A stretch of DNA of 64,000 nt from Streptomyces sp. Tu 3180 (GCF_009852415.1 NZ_WOXS01000002.1:1054001-1118000), one strand, 5' to 3'; shown: positions 16,019 through 27,546, counted from the stretch's first letter. Notes: a model not told the origin generated them from the sequence alone. Numbers and translations: made by a program.

Positions 16019-16741
16019 TCAGCCGCCGTCCACGAACCGCCGGGCCAGCCGCTCCCCCGCCGTCACCGCCGCCTGGCGGTCCTCGACGGGAGTCGCCCGG
16101 CTGTTCCTGAACACGACGTAGGTGACTCCGGAGGAGGTGCCGCCGGTCCGCGGGTCGGGGTCGATGCCGAGCTCCTCGGCCATGGCGTAGGACGCCTCGC
16201 CGATGACGTTCGCGGGGCCGGTGTCGCCGACGACCCCGTACCGCACCTGGTCCCCGTACACCACCGCCACGACCGATCCCCCGCGCACGCCGTGGGCCCG
16301 GTAGTCCCACACGGCACTGGGCGCGGGCACCACCACGAAGGGCAGCTCCTCCGAGCTCAGCGGGCGGCCGTCGGACTGCACGAAGGCCGTGGCGGCGGAG
16401 AAGTACGGGTCGGTCGTGGCGTTGCAGCGGTGGCCGGGACGGCCGTCGCAGTCGATGTCCATGTCGGCCTTCCAGAACACGGCGTCGCGCGTGCCGCACA
16501 CCGGGACGGTGGCGCGGGAGCCGTGGTCCTTGCGGTAGAGGCCCTGGGAGACGGGCACGCAGTCGTCCACCCGGGCCAGCAGCTCGGCGGCGGAGACGGG
16601 GGTCGTGTACCGCGCGACCGGTGCGGTGCGGGGCTGCGACGATCCGGCGCGGGGCTGCGACACGGCGACGGCGGGGAGTGCCAGGGGAACGAGCAGGGCG
16701 GCACCGGCCATGGCCAAGGTGAACGAATGGACTCGGAACAC
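16019..16741 (-). CDS. Secreted glycoside hydrolase family 75 chitosanase
   Basis: A 240-residue exported protein: signal peptide over residues 1-30 (VHSFTLAMAGAALLVPLALPAVAV, Sec type), then a mature domain with FWKADMDIDCDGRPGHRC, where the Asp residues correspond to the GH75 catalytic/substrate region, and a YGDQVRYGVVGDTGPANVIGEASYAMAEELGI block typical of GH75. The family cuts chitosan inside the chain. The two Cys pairs may form disulfides. I prefer GTG 16741, with GAGAGGC 8-10 bp upstream, over a TTG two codons earlier. A DasR-like palindrome lies about 330 bp upstream, beyond the gap. Confidence 0.85.
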   Translation of the reverse strand: MFRVHSFTLAMAGAALLVPLALPAVAVSQPRAGSSQPRTAPVARYTTPVSAAELLARVDDCVPVSQGLYRKDHGSRATVPVCGTRDAVFWKADMDIDCDGRPGHRCNATTDPYFSAATAFVQSDGRPLSSEELPFVVVPAPSAVWDYRAHGVRGGSVVAVVYGDQVRYGVVGDTGPANVIGEASYAMAEELGIDPDPRTGGTSSGVTYVVFRNSRATPVEDRQAAVTAGERLARRFVDGG

Positions 16742-17132
16742 GATCAAAAGAGCCTCTCGTCGGGGGCACTGACGGTCACACTCGGCCCCATTTGATCCCG
16801 GAGTGGTGCCGACGCCATCTCGACAGGGCCGTACGACGCACGATCACACCCGTGGCCGCGACAGGGCCGGGGACCCGGACCCGTGTCCGCTCCGGCCCCC
16901 GGCCGCCCGCGCCGGCGCGGGTCTGCGACGACAGCGGTCCGCGCCACGGGCCTGAACTCCCGAGCCCTCATGGGCAGTTCAGCCGTTCGAACGCCCAGCA
17001 TACGGAACGCGCCGGAGCGCCCGCCCGCGGCCGCCCCCTTGATGGGACCCCGCCGACGGGGCCATATTGGTCCGGACCATTGCCGGGCGCGTGCCCGGAC
17101 CCGTCCGTGTGCCGCCCCGGGAGGCGACAGTC
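16742..17132. promoter_or_regulatory. Divergent regulatory region, chitosanase / FN3 lipoprotein
   Basis: This 391-bp gap separates two divergent genes for exported proteins. Apart from the palindrome at 17066-17081 I see no coding frame with a ribosome-binding site. Promoters for both genes should be here; I could not assign hexamers with confidence. Confidence 0.5.
17066..17081. promoter_or_regulatory. DasR-like (GntR/HutC) operator
   Basis: ATTGGTCCGGACCATT contains the perfect 12-bp palindrome TGGTCCGGACCA. The DasR-responsive element known from Streptomyces is built on TGGTCTAGACCA, so ten of twelve core bases match. It lies 52 bp before the FN3 lipoprotein start and in the region shared with the GH75 chitosanase. 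DasR controls amino-sugar polymer use, which fits the neighbour. Confidence 0.6.
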
Positions 17133-18131
17133 GTGCGAGGCGTTCCCGTCACCGTGTCCCCGCGCCGCCTTCTCGCGCTCTGCGGGGTGTTCCTGCTGGT
17201 CACCTCCTGCGGAGGGGACCGGCCGGGTGAGGAAGCGGCGGAGCGGCCGCCCGGGGCGCCGACGGGCGTCACGGCCGAGGCCGGGAGCGCCACCAGCGTG
17301 CACGTCATGTGGAACGCGGTCGCCGCGGCCGGCACCGAGGTGAGCCGGTACGAGGTGTACCGGGGCGCCACCAAGGTCAAGGAAGTGCCCGCTTCCAAGC
17401 ACATGGTGGATGTCACCGGGCTGCGCCCCTCGACCCCGTACGTCTTCACCGTACGGGCGCGCGACGCGGACGGGCGGCTCGGACCGAGCAGCCGGGAGGT
17501 CCGGGCGACGACTCCCGGGGCGGTGGCGGCCGACGACTCCGCCCCCACCCGTCCGGCGAAGCTGCGCGGCCGGACCGTCGGGAGCCGGGCGGTCCAGCTG
17601 GCGTGGTCCGCCTCGACGGACGACCGGGGTGTGGTGTCGTACGACGTCCACCAGGGCGGGACGAAGATCCACAGCGTCGGCGGGAACCAGACGGCCGCCG
17701 TGGTCACGGGGCTGCGGCCGGGCGTCCGCTACGTGTTCACCGTCCGGGCCCGGGACGCGGCCGGCAACCTCTCCCCGGCCGGCGCCGCCGTCCGCCTCAC
17801 CACCACCGGCGGCGGGGACGCCCGGGCCACCGCGCCCACCGGCTTCCGCGCCACGAGCCACCGGTCCGACGGGGCGTACTCCCTCGACCTGAGCTGGGTG
17901 CCGCCGCGGGTGGACGGGGTGGTCACCGAGTACGAGGTGCACCTGGACGGCCGCGCGGCCACCTCGCTCGTCCAGGGCGGTGACGCCCCGCGCGACCGGG
18001 CGACGTACCGCTTCTACGTGGGGCGGGACCCGGGGGTCACCCATCGGGTCCGGATCCGGGCGATGCTGCCGGACGGGACCTGGGGCGGCTTCTCGGCGGA
18101 GCGCACGGTGACGACGGGCGCGCGGGGCTGA
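17133..18131 (+). CDS. Fibronectin type III domain lipoprotein
   Basis: A 332-residue protein starting at GTG 17133 behind GGGAGG. The signal peptide ends in a lipobox LVTSC near residue 29, so it should be lipid-anchored outside the cell. Three FN3 domains follow: about 42-130 (GVTAEAGSATSVHVMWNAV ... YVFTVRARDADG), 138-225 (KLRGRTVGSRAVQLAWSAS ... YVFTVRARDAAGNLSP) and 235-330 (GFRATSHRSDGAYSLDLSWV). FN3 modules are spacers or binders in secreted polysaccharide enzymes, but no catalytic domain is present. Location beside a chitosanase hints at a role on the same polymer (inference). Confidence 0.88.
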   Translation: MRGVPVTVSPRRLLALCGVFLLVTSCGGDRPGEEAAERPPGAPTGVTAEAGSATSVHVMWNAVAAAGTEVSRYEVYRGATKVKEVPASKHMVDVTGLRPSTPYVFTVRARDADGRLGPSSREVRATTPGAVAADDSAPTRPAKLRGRTVGSRAVQLAWSASTDDRGVVSYDVHQGGTKIHSVGGNQTAAVVTGLRPGVRYVFTVRARDAAGNLSPAGAAVRLTTTGGGDARATAPTGFRATSHRSDGAYSLDLSWVPPRVDGVVTEYEVHLDGRAATSLVQGGDAPRDRATYRFYVGRDPGVTHRVRIRAMLPDGTWGGFSAERTVTTGARG

Positions 18132-18300
18132 CCCGCGCCCTCCGGTCGGCCGGACGGCGCAGGGCGTCACCTGCCCGGCGGCGGCCGGAGTGCGCGACGG
18201 GCCGGGCGCGTCTTGGCTGGCCTCGTGGCAGCACGGGCGTTCCCCGATTCTGGCGGCGCAAGGAACGTACCGCCGACCGTGCCGCCGGAAGGCAGTCCAC

Positions 18301-18837
18301 ATGCGCACTTCGAAGCCACTGCTCGGCTCCGGTCCGATCGCGGCGGCCGCCGCCGCGGTCACCCTCGCCCTGACCGGTCCGGCCGCCGCGGGTCCCGGGA
18401 TCTCCGTCAGCACCGCCGGGTCGACGGTCTCGGTCACCACCAGCGCCTGCACGCAGACCAACGGCAACTGGGGCACCGCCTCGCTGCTCACCAGCAGCCA
18501 GACGAGCTTCTCCCAGGGCCGTCAGGTGGCGCTGTCGGGGACCGCCTCGGGACAGTCCGCCGCGTGGGGGGACGTCGCCCCGGGCACGTACACGGTGATC
18601 GTGGTGTGCTCGAACGGCAACCCCGCGGGCACGCAGTCCGTCGTCGTCTCCTCCGCGCCCAGCTCGCCGGCGGTCACCCCCACGGCCTCGCCGTCCCTCG
18701 GGGTGATGGGCGGCCTCGGCGGCGGTTCGCGCGACTACGGCACGGTGACGCTGGTGGCGGGCGGCGCGCTGGTCGGCACCGGTCTCCTCGCCACGGCCTG
18801 GTACGTGCGCCGGCGCAGCGGGCTGCGCCACCCGTAG
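18301..18837 (+). CDS. Cell-surface protein with C-terminal membrane anchor
   Basis: 178 residues: a Sec signal (MRTSKPLLGSGPIAAAAAAV ... PAAA), a small Ser/Thr/Gly-rich extracellular domain with two Cys (SACTQTNGNW and VIVVCSNGN) that may form a disulfide, a Pro/Ser linker (APSSPAVTPTASPS), and a C-terminal hydrophobic helix (GTVTLVAGGALVGTGLLATAWYV) ending in basic RRRSG. The layout matches a widespread family of small Streptomyces wall/membrane-anchored proteins without known function. There is no LPXTG motif. The start ATG 18301 follows GGAAGG. Confidence 0.8.
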   Translation: MRTSKPLLGSGPIAAAAAAVTLALTGPAAAGPGISVSTAGSTVSVTTSACTQTNGNWGTASLLTSSQTSFSQGRQVALSGTASGQSAAWGDVAPGTYTVIVVCSNGNPAGTQSVVVSSAPSSPAVTPTASPSLGVMGGLGGGSRDYGTVTLVAGGALVGTGLLATAWYVRRRSGLRHP

Positions 18838-18930
18838 ACCCGGCGCCGGCCGCCCTCACGTCCGACGCGCTCCGGTCGGGCGGCCGGCGTCGCCCCGCCG
18901 GGGGGTGCGGCGGTCACGTCCGGGGCCTCC

Positions 18931-19029
18931 CGGGCCGTCGCGCCTCCCCGGCGTTCCGGGCTCCCCGGGCCGTCGTGCCTCCCCGGCGTCCCGGGGCTCC
19001 CCGGACCGTCACGCCTCCCCGGCGTCCGG
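18931..19029. repeat. 36-bp-period tandem repeat at the padR 3' end
   Basis: Copies begin at 18931 (GGGCCGTCGCGCCTCCCCGG), 18967 (GGGCCGTCGTGCCTCCCCGG) and 19003 (GGACCGTCACGCCTCCCCGG), an exact 36-bp period; the third is partial and contains the stop codon and last residues of the padR gene. The two outer copies are non-coding. Confidence 0.9.
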
Positions 19030-19560
19030 CAGGTGCGCGAACTCCGACAGCGCGTGGCCGAGCCACTGGATCCAGAAGGTCTCCAGGTCGATGCCGGCGC
19101 GCAGCACCAGGTGCCGCAGCCGGTCCTGCGGCCCGTCCGCGCCGGGCGGGAAGTCGCGCCGCTCGATCTCCCGGTACTCCGCCAACTGGCGTTCGTGCAG
19201 CTCCAGATGGCGCCGCAGGTCGGCCTCGAGACCGGCGGTGCCGACCACGGCCGCCGCCCTCAGCCGCAGCAGCAGCGCGTCGCGGTGCGGCTTGGGGTCC
19301 TGGGCCGCGCCGGTCCAGCGGGCCAGCTCCGCGCGGCCGTCCGGCAGGACCTCGTACGCCTTCTTCTGCCCCCGGGCCGGCTGCTCGGCGGGGAGGGCCC
19401 GGATCAGGCCCTCGGCCTCCAGCTTCCCCAGCTCGCGATAGATCTGCTGATGCGTCGCGGACCAGAAGTAGCCGATCGACTTGTCGAAGCGGCGGGTCAG
19501 CTCCAGTCCCGACGACGGCTTCTCGAGCAGGGCGGTGAGGATCGCGTGCGGGAGTGACAT
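19009..19560 (-). CDS. PadR family transcriptional regulator
   Basis: A 183-residue PadR protein. The winged helix-turn-helix is residues 1-85 (SLPHAILTALLEKPSSGLELTRRFDKSIGYFWSATHQQIYRELGKLEAEGLI, in outline), and a long C-terminal helical dimerisation domain follows (GLEADLRRHLELHERQLAEYREIE). ATG 19560 has AGGATGAG upstream; an ATG 9 bp earlier is possible. It is the downstream gene of a pair with fadH (33-bp gap), so it is probably co-transcribed with it from the promoter containing the 20-bp palindrome at 21664, and I infer autoregulation. Confidence 0.92.
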   Translation of the reverse strand: MSLPHAILTALLEKPSSGLELTRRFDKSIGYFWSATHQQIYRELGKLEAEGLIRALPAEQPARGQKKAYEVLPDGRAELARWTGAAQDPKPHRDALLLRLRAAAVVGTAGLEADLRRHLELHERQLAEYREIERRDFPPGADGPQDRLRHLVLRAGIDLETFWIQWLGHALSEFAHLPDAGEA

Positions 19561-19593
19561 GGGGCTCATCCTAGGGACGGGCCCGCGGCTCCC

Positions 19594-21663
<2,070 letters not shown>

Positions 21664-21671
<8 letters not shown>

Positions 21672-21683
21672 CTAGTTGCATAA
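21664..21683. promoter_or_regulatory. Perfect 20-bp palindrome, probable PadR operator
   Basis: TTATGCAACTAGTTGCATAA is a perfect inverted repeat 55 bp upstream of fadH and overlaps the candidate -35. Its core CAACTAGTTG differs by one base from CAATTAGTTG at 33891-33900, beside the second padR gene. I infer that the PadR encoded at 19009 binds here. Confidence 0.7.
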
Positions 21684-21762
21684 GCGTGACGGAGGGCACA
21701 GTGGTCCACGGCGCCCGCGTGTCCGGGAGCGCGGGCCCCGGGGCCCCGCGCTCCGGGACGCG

Positions 21763-22131
21763 TCACCGGCTCTCGAGGCGCACGTGCAGCTCCTCCTCCT
21801 GGTCGCCGGGGACCTTGCTCAGGTCGTGCACCGTGAACAGGGAGTCCAGGGTGGTGCGGAACCGGTCGATCGCCCAGTAGCCGCCGTGCACGTCGGCGTC
21901 GACCGACGAGGACAGCCGGGCCGGGCGGGCGCCCTCGTGCGCCTCGGCGACGTCGAACGTGCCGAGCCACACCGTGGGACGGGTCTCGTGGAACTCCTCC
22001 GGCACGTCGTCGGCGCACCGGTCGGACGCGAAGCACGCGCACAGCGTGTCGAACACGATCCGGGCGTCGTGCTTGCTGCATCCACTGATCTCGACCGAGA
22101 CGGATTCCGGGTGCGGTCGCTCACTGGCCAT
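21763..22131 (-). CDS. Conserved hypothetical protein
   Basis: A 122-residue soluble protein starting at ATG 22131, 9 bp after GAGGAG. It reads SVEISGCSKHDARIVFDTLCACFASDRCADDVPEE, then TRPTVWLGTFDVAEAH and VHGGYWAIDRFRTTLDSLFTVH. The alternating strand-helix pattern (beta strand, long Cys-containing helix, beta strand) suggests a small alpha/beta fold. I do not recognise a named domain. It is divergent from the PP2C phosphatase gene at 22365 and is not in an operon. Confidence 0.65.
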   Translation of the reverse strand: MASERPHPESVSVEISGCSKHDARIVFDTLCACFASDRCADDVPEEFHETRPTVWLGTFDVAEAHEGARPARLSSSVDADVHGGYWAIDRFRTTLDSLFTVHDLSKVPGDQEEELHVRLESR

Positions 22132-22364
22132 CGTGGTCGCTCCTCTCGTGGCCCCGCCCCTCCCCCAGCAAAGCACCACGCGCGGGGGAGCACTACCCGC
22201 GGGCCCCCTCCGTGGCGACGGCGTCGCGGCGCGCCCGGCGCGATGGTGCGGGAAGGTGGAAACAGACGGCGGAAGCGGCGGAAAATCGTCCCCACGCGCG
22301 GTAGAACAAGGGGAGTCGGCGCGGCGACGGCGTGCCGTGAGGATCGGCGAAGGCGGGGCCTGGG

Positions 22365-24446
22365 ATGAGTGCAGCGGAGTCGCCCCCGGGCGACGGCGAC
22401 GGGCCGGTGCGCGGTCCGGTGCGTCCCAGCGGGCTGCTCGACGTACTGCGCGTGGCCTCGGTGGTCCTGGACACCGAGGGGCGGATCGTGCTCTGGAGCC
22501 CCCAGGCCGAGGAGCTGTTCGGGTACGGCGCGCAGGAGGCGCTGGGCCAGTACGCCGCCCGGATCATGGTGCACGAGGAGCACCTGGACATCGTGGTGAA
22601 GCTGTTCGCCGACGTCATGCGCACCGGGCAGAGCTGGGCCGGGGCCTTCCCGATCCGGTGCAAGGACGGCAGCACGCGGCTCGTGGAGTTCCGCAACATG
22701 CGGCTGCTGGACGACCGGGGAGACGTCTACGCCCTCGGCCTCGCGGTGGACCAGTCGACCGTGCGGCGGCTGGAGAGGGACGTGGCGCTGTCCACGCGGA
22801 TCGTCGCCCAGTCCCCCATCGGGCTGGCGGTGCTGGACACCGATCTGCGGTACGTCTCGGTCAACCCGGCGCTGGAGCAGATCAACGGCGTTCCGGCCGA
22901 GGAGCACCTGGGCCGCACGGCCCGCGAGGTGCTGCCCATGCTGGACACCGGGCCCCTCGAGGCCGCCGCCCGCGAGGTGCTGGACACCGGGCGGCCCGTG
23001 GTCGACCGGAACACGGTCGGCCGCACCCCGGCCGACCCGGACGAGGACCACGCCTGGTCGGTCTCGCTGTACCGGCTGGAGGACGCGCTCGGCACGGTGC
23101 TGGGCGTGGCCCTGTCGATGGTGGACATCACCGAGCAGTACCGGGCGGGCGTCGAGGCCGAGACCGCCCGGCGCCGGCTGGACCTGATCGCCGACGCCTC
23201 CGCGCGGATCGGCAGCACGCTGGACCTGGAGCGCACGGCGGACGAACTCGCCGGGGTGGCCGTGCCGGAGCTGGCCGACGCGGCGGCGGTGGACCTGCTG
23301 GACGCGGTGGTGCGGGGCCGCCGCAGCACCCTCGGCCCGGCCGAGCCCGCGGTGATCCGGGCGCTGGCGGTGCGCGGCGTGGACGCCGACGACGTGCTGG
23401 GCGCGGCCGATCCGCCGGGCCGGGTGGCCCGGTACGCGCCGGACCGGCTGGTCACCGAGTGCGTGCGCACCGGACGGCCCGTGATGGTGCCGCAGGTGAA
23501 GGACGAGGACCTGGCGCGGATCGCCCGTTCCCCCCGGGCGGCCGAGCTGCTGGCCCGGGCGGGCGTCCACTCGTACCTGGCCGTGCCGCTGATCGCGCGC
23601 GGCGAGGTGCTGGGCGCCCTCGACCTCATGCGCACGCACAATCCCGCGCCGTTCGACGAGGACGACCTGCTGCTCGCGCGGGAGCTCGCCTCCCGCGCGG
23701 CCGTGCAGATCGACAACGCCCGCTGGTACCAGAACGCCCGCGCCACCGCCCTGACCCTCCAGCGCAGTCTGCTGCCCAGTCATCCGCGGGTGACGGGCGG
23801 GCTCGAGGTCGCCTCCCGCTACCAGCCGGCGGGCGCCACCAGCGAGGTGGGCGGCGACTGGTTCGACGTGATCCCGCTGGAGGACGACAAGACCGCGCTC
23901 GTGGTGGGGGACGTCATGGGCAGCGGCATCCCCGCGGCGGCCGCCATGGGCCGGCTGCGCACGGCGACCACGACGCTGGCCTCCCTCGGCCTCGATCCGG
24001 CCGTGCTCCTGGAGCACCTGGACAGGATCACCGGCGGCCTGGACCAGGCCATCGCCACCTGTGTCTACGCCGTCCACGACCCCCGCGCGCGGCAGTGCGT
24101 CCTCGCCAACGCCGGGCACCTGCCGCCGGTCCGGGTCCGGGTCGGCCACGCCCCGGAGCTGCTCGACCTGCCCACCGGGGTACCGCTGGGGGTGGGCGGG
24201 GTCGGGTTCTCCACGACCACCGTCGGGCTGGAGCCGGGCGACCGGCTCGTGTTCTACACGGACGGCCTCGTCGAGACGCGGCGCCACCCGCTGGACGAAC
24301 GCCTCGACCGGCTGCTCACCCTGCTGGACGGTCCCCCCGACCGCTCCCTGGAGGAGGTCTGCGACCTGCTCCTGCGCACCCTGCACGAACCCGACAACTT
24401 CGACGACGTGGCCCTGCTCATCGCCCGCGTGAGGGCACCCGACTGA
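22365..24446 (+). CDS. PAS/GAF sensor PP2C-family (SpoIIE-like) phosphatase
   Basis: A 693-residue cytosolic sensor. Two PAS domains come first (about 20-130, GLLDVLRVASVVLDTEGRI; and 140-265, QSPIGLAVLDTDLRYVSVNPALEQING), then a GAF domain (about 275-455) and a C-terminal SpoIIE/PP2C phosphatase domain (LQRSLLPS..., GGDWFDVIPL, VVGDVMGSGIPAAAAMGRLR, YTDGLVETR, NFDDVALLI) with the metal-binding Asp residues present. Such proteins dephosphorylate anti-sigma-factor antagonists. Unlike many Streptomyces relatives there is no HATPase anti-sigma kinase domain at the end, and no antagonist gene nearby. Signal and partner are unknown. Confidence 0.92.
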   Translation: MSAAESPPGDGDGPVRGPVRPSGLLDVLRVASVVLDTEGRIVLWSPQAEELFGYGAQEALGQYAARIMVHEEHLDIVVKLFADVMRTGQSWAGAFPIRCKDGSTRLVEFRNMRLLDDRGDVYALGLAVDQSTVRRLERDVALSTRIVAQSPIGLAVLDTDLRYVSVNPALEQINGVPAEEHLGRTAREVLPMLDTGPLEAAAREVLDTGRPVVDRNTVGRTPADPDEDHAWSVSLYRLEDALGTVLGVALSMVDITEQYRAGVEAETARRRLDLIADASARIGSTLDLERTADELAGVAVPELADAAAVDLLDAVVRGRRSTLGPAEPAVIRALAVRGVDADDVLGAADPPGRVARYAPDRLVTECVRTGRPVMVPQVKDEDLARIARSPRAAELLARAGVHSYLAVPLIARGEVLGALDLMRTHNPAPFDEDDLLLARELASRAAVQIDNARWYQNARATALTLQRSLLPSHPRVTGGLEVASRYQPAGATSEVGGDWFDVIPLEDDKTALVVGDVMGSGIPAAAAMGRLRTATTTLASLGLDPAVLLEHLDRITGGLDQAIATCVYAVHDPRARQCVLANAGHLPPVRVRVGHAPELLDLPTGVPLGVGGVGFSTTTVGLEPGDRLVFYTDGLVETRRHPLDERLDRLLTLLDGPPDRSLEEVCDLLLRTLHEPDNFDDVALLIARVRAPD

Positions 24447-24506
24447 GCCCGTGCCGACGGCGCCGGCCGCCCGGTTCCCGCGAGGGGCGGCCGGTGCCCG
24501 CGGGCC

Positions 24507-25376
24507 CTACGGCCCGACGCCGATCACGACGTGGGCGTGGCGCTCCTCGGAGACGGCCAGGCGGGTCCGCAGTCCCGCGCCGGTGAAGGCGGCGACGGCG
24601 GCGGGCGCCTGACGGCGGCTCGTCTCCACCAGGAGGCAGCCGCCGGGCGCCAGCCAGCCGGGCGCCCCGGCGGCCACCCGGCGCAGCACGTCGAGGCCGT
24701 CCGCGCCGCCGTCGAGCGCGACGCGCGGCTCGTGGTCGCGGGCCTCCGGGGGCAGCAGGCCGATCTCGTCCGTGGGCACGTACGGCACGTTGGCCGCCAG
24801 GACCTCGACCCGGCCCCGCAGCCCGGCGGGGAGCGCCTCGAACAGGTCGCCGGTGTGGACCTGCCCGCCGAGGTCCGCGACGTTGCGGCGGGCGCAGCGC
24901 ACGGCGGCCGGGTCGATGTCGGCGGCGTGCAGTTCGACCTCGCCGAGCCCGGCCGCCAGGGCCGCGCCGACGGCGCCCGAGCCGCAGCACAGGTCCACGA
25001 CGACGGTCGCGCCGGGCGCCTGCGCGAGGGCCTGCTCGACGAGGAACTCGGTGCGGCGGCGGGGGACGAAGACGCCGGGTTCCACCGCGATCCGCCGGCC
25101 CCGGAACTCGGCCCAGCCGACGACGAGTTCGAGGGGCAGCCCGGCCGCCCGGCGTTCGACCATCGAGATGATGTCGTCCGGGGCGGAGGCGGCGGAGAGG
25201 ATCAGCTCGGCCTCGTCCTCGGCGAAGACGCAGCCCGCGGCGCGCAGCGCGGCCGCCACGGCGGCCCGGGACGCGGGTGCGGGCGGCGGGACGGACGAGG
25301 AGGGGACGGGCGAGGGGGACGCCGGAGACGAAGGGCGGGAGGGAGACGAGGGAGCCGGAGACGGCGTGTGCGGCAA
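24507..25376 (-). CDS. PrmC/HemK-related protein-glutamine N5-methyltransferase
   Basis: A 289-residue SAM-dependent methyltransferase. The first about 40 residues are a Pro/Ser-rich, disordered lead. A PrmC-like helical N-domain follows (FAEDEAELILSAASAPDDI), then GVFVPRRRTEFLVEQAL and the SAM motif VVDLCCGSGAVGAALA. The catalytic tetrapeptide reads NVPY (LAANVPYVPTDE) rather than NPPY, as in the PrmC-related subfamily annotated as putative protein N5-glutamine methyltransferase. PrmC proper modifies release factors; the target of this subfamily is unproven. The real start could lie after the Pro/Ser stretch. Confidence 0.85.
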   Translation of the reverse strand: MPHTPSPAPSSPSRPSSPASPSPVPSSSVPPPAPASRAAVAAALRAAGCVFAEDEAELILSAASAPDDIISMVERRAAGLPLELVVGWAEFRGRRIAVEPGVFVPRRRTEFLVEQALAQAPGATVVVDLCCGSGAVGAALAAGLGEVELHAADIDPAAVRCARRNVADLGGQVHTGDLFEALPAGLRGRVEVLAANVPYVPTDEIGLLPPEARDHEPRVALDGGADGLDVLRRVAAGAPGWLAPGGCLLVETSRRQAPAAVAAFTGAGLRTRLAVSEERHAHVVIGVGP

Positions 25377-25600
25377 GAGCCTGGGCCTTTCGGGAGCCGA
25401 AGGGCGCTCCCGCGGTCACCTACTGCCGGTGATCCGCGTCGCTTCGAGAGGAGAGCACCCGACCTGACACAGCGGTGATGGGTCTCACCTCCTCGGCCTG
25501 CACGGCTGGGTCTCTCCGCAGCCGGACGGTCACACTACCCGACGAACTCCTCGGTTGTACGGTGCCTTGAGGACCCGGGGTCGTGGAGGGAGGTGTCCGG

Positions 25601-26035
25601 GTGGACGCAGCCGAGGCCGTGGAGGTCATCCAGCGCGAGATGACGGTCTTCGCCCGCCGTGCCCGCGCGTCGGCCGGGCGCATGCACCCCGAGCTGTCGC
25701 TGGTGTCGTACACGCTGCTCGGGCACCTGGAGACGAGCGGCGGCTGCCGGGCCACGGACCTGGCCGCCCACTACGCGCTGGACAAGTCCACCGTGAGCCG
25801 CCAGGTGGCCGCCCTGGAGCGGGCCGGGCTCGTCGAGCGGCGGGCCGATCCCGGGGACCACCGGGTCCAGGTGGTGCGGCTGACGGCGGCCGGCCGGCGC
25901 ATCCTGGCGCAGGTGACCGAGAGCCGTCGCGCGGCCTTCGCGCAGCGGCTGGCCCACTGGCCGGAGGAGGACCTGCGGCGGTTCGCCGGCTATCTGGAGC
26001 GCTACAACGCGTGGTCCGCCTCCGGGGGGCACTGA
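25601..26035 (+). CDS. MarR family transcriptional regulator
   Basis: 144 residues from GTG 25601, 6 bp after GGGAGGTG. The winged helix is clear: LSLVSYTLLGHLETSGGCRATDLAAHYALDKSTVSRQVAALERAGLVERRADPGDHR (shown in outline), with the wing basic residues VQVVRLTAAGRR. N- and C-terminal helices provide dimerisation. It may control the sulfite-oxidase-like pair that starts 98 bp downstream on the same strand, or the divergent methyltransferase. Effector unknown. Confidence 0.9.
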   Translation: MDAAEAVEVIQREMTVFARRARASAGRMHPELSLVSYTLLGHLETSGGCRATDLAAHYALDKSTVSRQVAALERAGLVERRADPGDHRVQVVRLTAAGRRILAQVTESRRAAFAQRLAHWPEEDLRRFAGYLERYNAWSASGGH

Positions 26036-26132
26036 GCAGCGGGGCCGGGCGGGTGCGCGTACGGCCGCCGGCACCCCGTACGGTTGAATACCGGAACCAC
26101 TCGAGCACCCCCGCAACGGAAACACCGATCAC

Positions 26133-26730
<598 letters not shown>

Positions 26731-26738
<8 letters not shown>

Positions 26739-27546
26739 GAGGCTGACCGAGAGCGTGACCGGGACCGCGGCGCGCACCGTGGCGCAGGACGCGCCGGGGC
26801 GTTTCACCCCGCCGACGCGGTTCGCCGTGCCCGGGCGCATCGGCGTGAGCGAGCAGACCGCCTCGGTGTGGCGCACGGCCACACTGACCGGGATCCGCCG
26901 CGAGACTCCGCGCGCGGCGACCTTCCGGTTCGCCGTGCCCGGCTGGCCGGGGCACCTGCCCGGCCAGCACCTGCTGCTGCGGCTGACCGCCGGGGACGGC
27001 TACACGGCCCAGCGCCACTACTCGATCGCGTCCGCGCCGGACGACTCCGGGCACATCGAGCTGACGCTGGACCACGTCGAGGACGGCGAGGTCTCGGGCT
27101 GGTTCCACACGGTGGCCCGGCCCGGCGACCGGGTGGAGGTGCGCGGCCCGCTCAGCGGCTTCTTCGCCTGGCCGGGCGACCGGCCCGCGCTGCTGGTGGG
27201 CGCCGGCTCCGGCGTGGTTCCGCTGATGTCGATGGTCCGGCACCACCGGGCCCGGGACCTGACCGTGCCGCTGCGGCTGCTGGTGTCGGCGCGCAGCCCC
27301 GAGGAGCTGATCTACGCGCGGGAGTTCGGCACGGAGACCACGCCGGTGTTCACGCGGAGCGCGCCGGAGGGTGTGCCCGTGGGACGTATGGCGGCCGCCC
27401 ATGTGGCGCCGCTCCTGGCCGAGCAGCCTCCCGGTGGGTGGGAGGCCTATGTGTGCGGCTCCAACGCCTTCGCCGAGCACGCCTCCAGGCTGCTGGTGGC
27501 GGCCGGACAGCCCGTGGACCGGATCCGTATCGAGCGCTTCGGCTGA
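26731..27546 (+). CDS. Ferredoxin-NADP reductase-like flavoprotein
   Basis: 271 residues from GTG 26731 within the end of the previous gene. FAD-binding RHYSIASAP (residues about 92-100) and the NAD(P) strand ALLVGAGSGVVPLMSMVRHH, plus a C-terminal YVCGSNAFAEHASRLL, mark the ferredoxin-reductase (FNR) fold; there is no ferredoxin domain. The reductase probably passes electrons from NAD(P)H to the molybdoenzyme encoded immediately upstream. The first about 45 residues are a poorly conserved extension. Confidence 0.88.

Noticed and set aside
18931..19029. CRISPR-like array with 36-bp units
   Set aside because: The 36-bp copies are contiguous with no spacers and include the end of padR; no cas genes are present.
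24418..25419. Alternative minus-strand frame over the PrmC-like methyltransferase
   Set aside because: It reads Arg/Gly-rich low-complexity sequence, while the chosen frame has the SAM and NVPY motifs.
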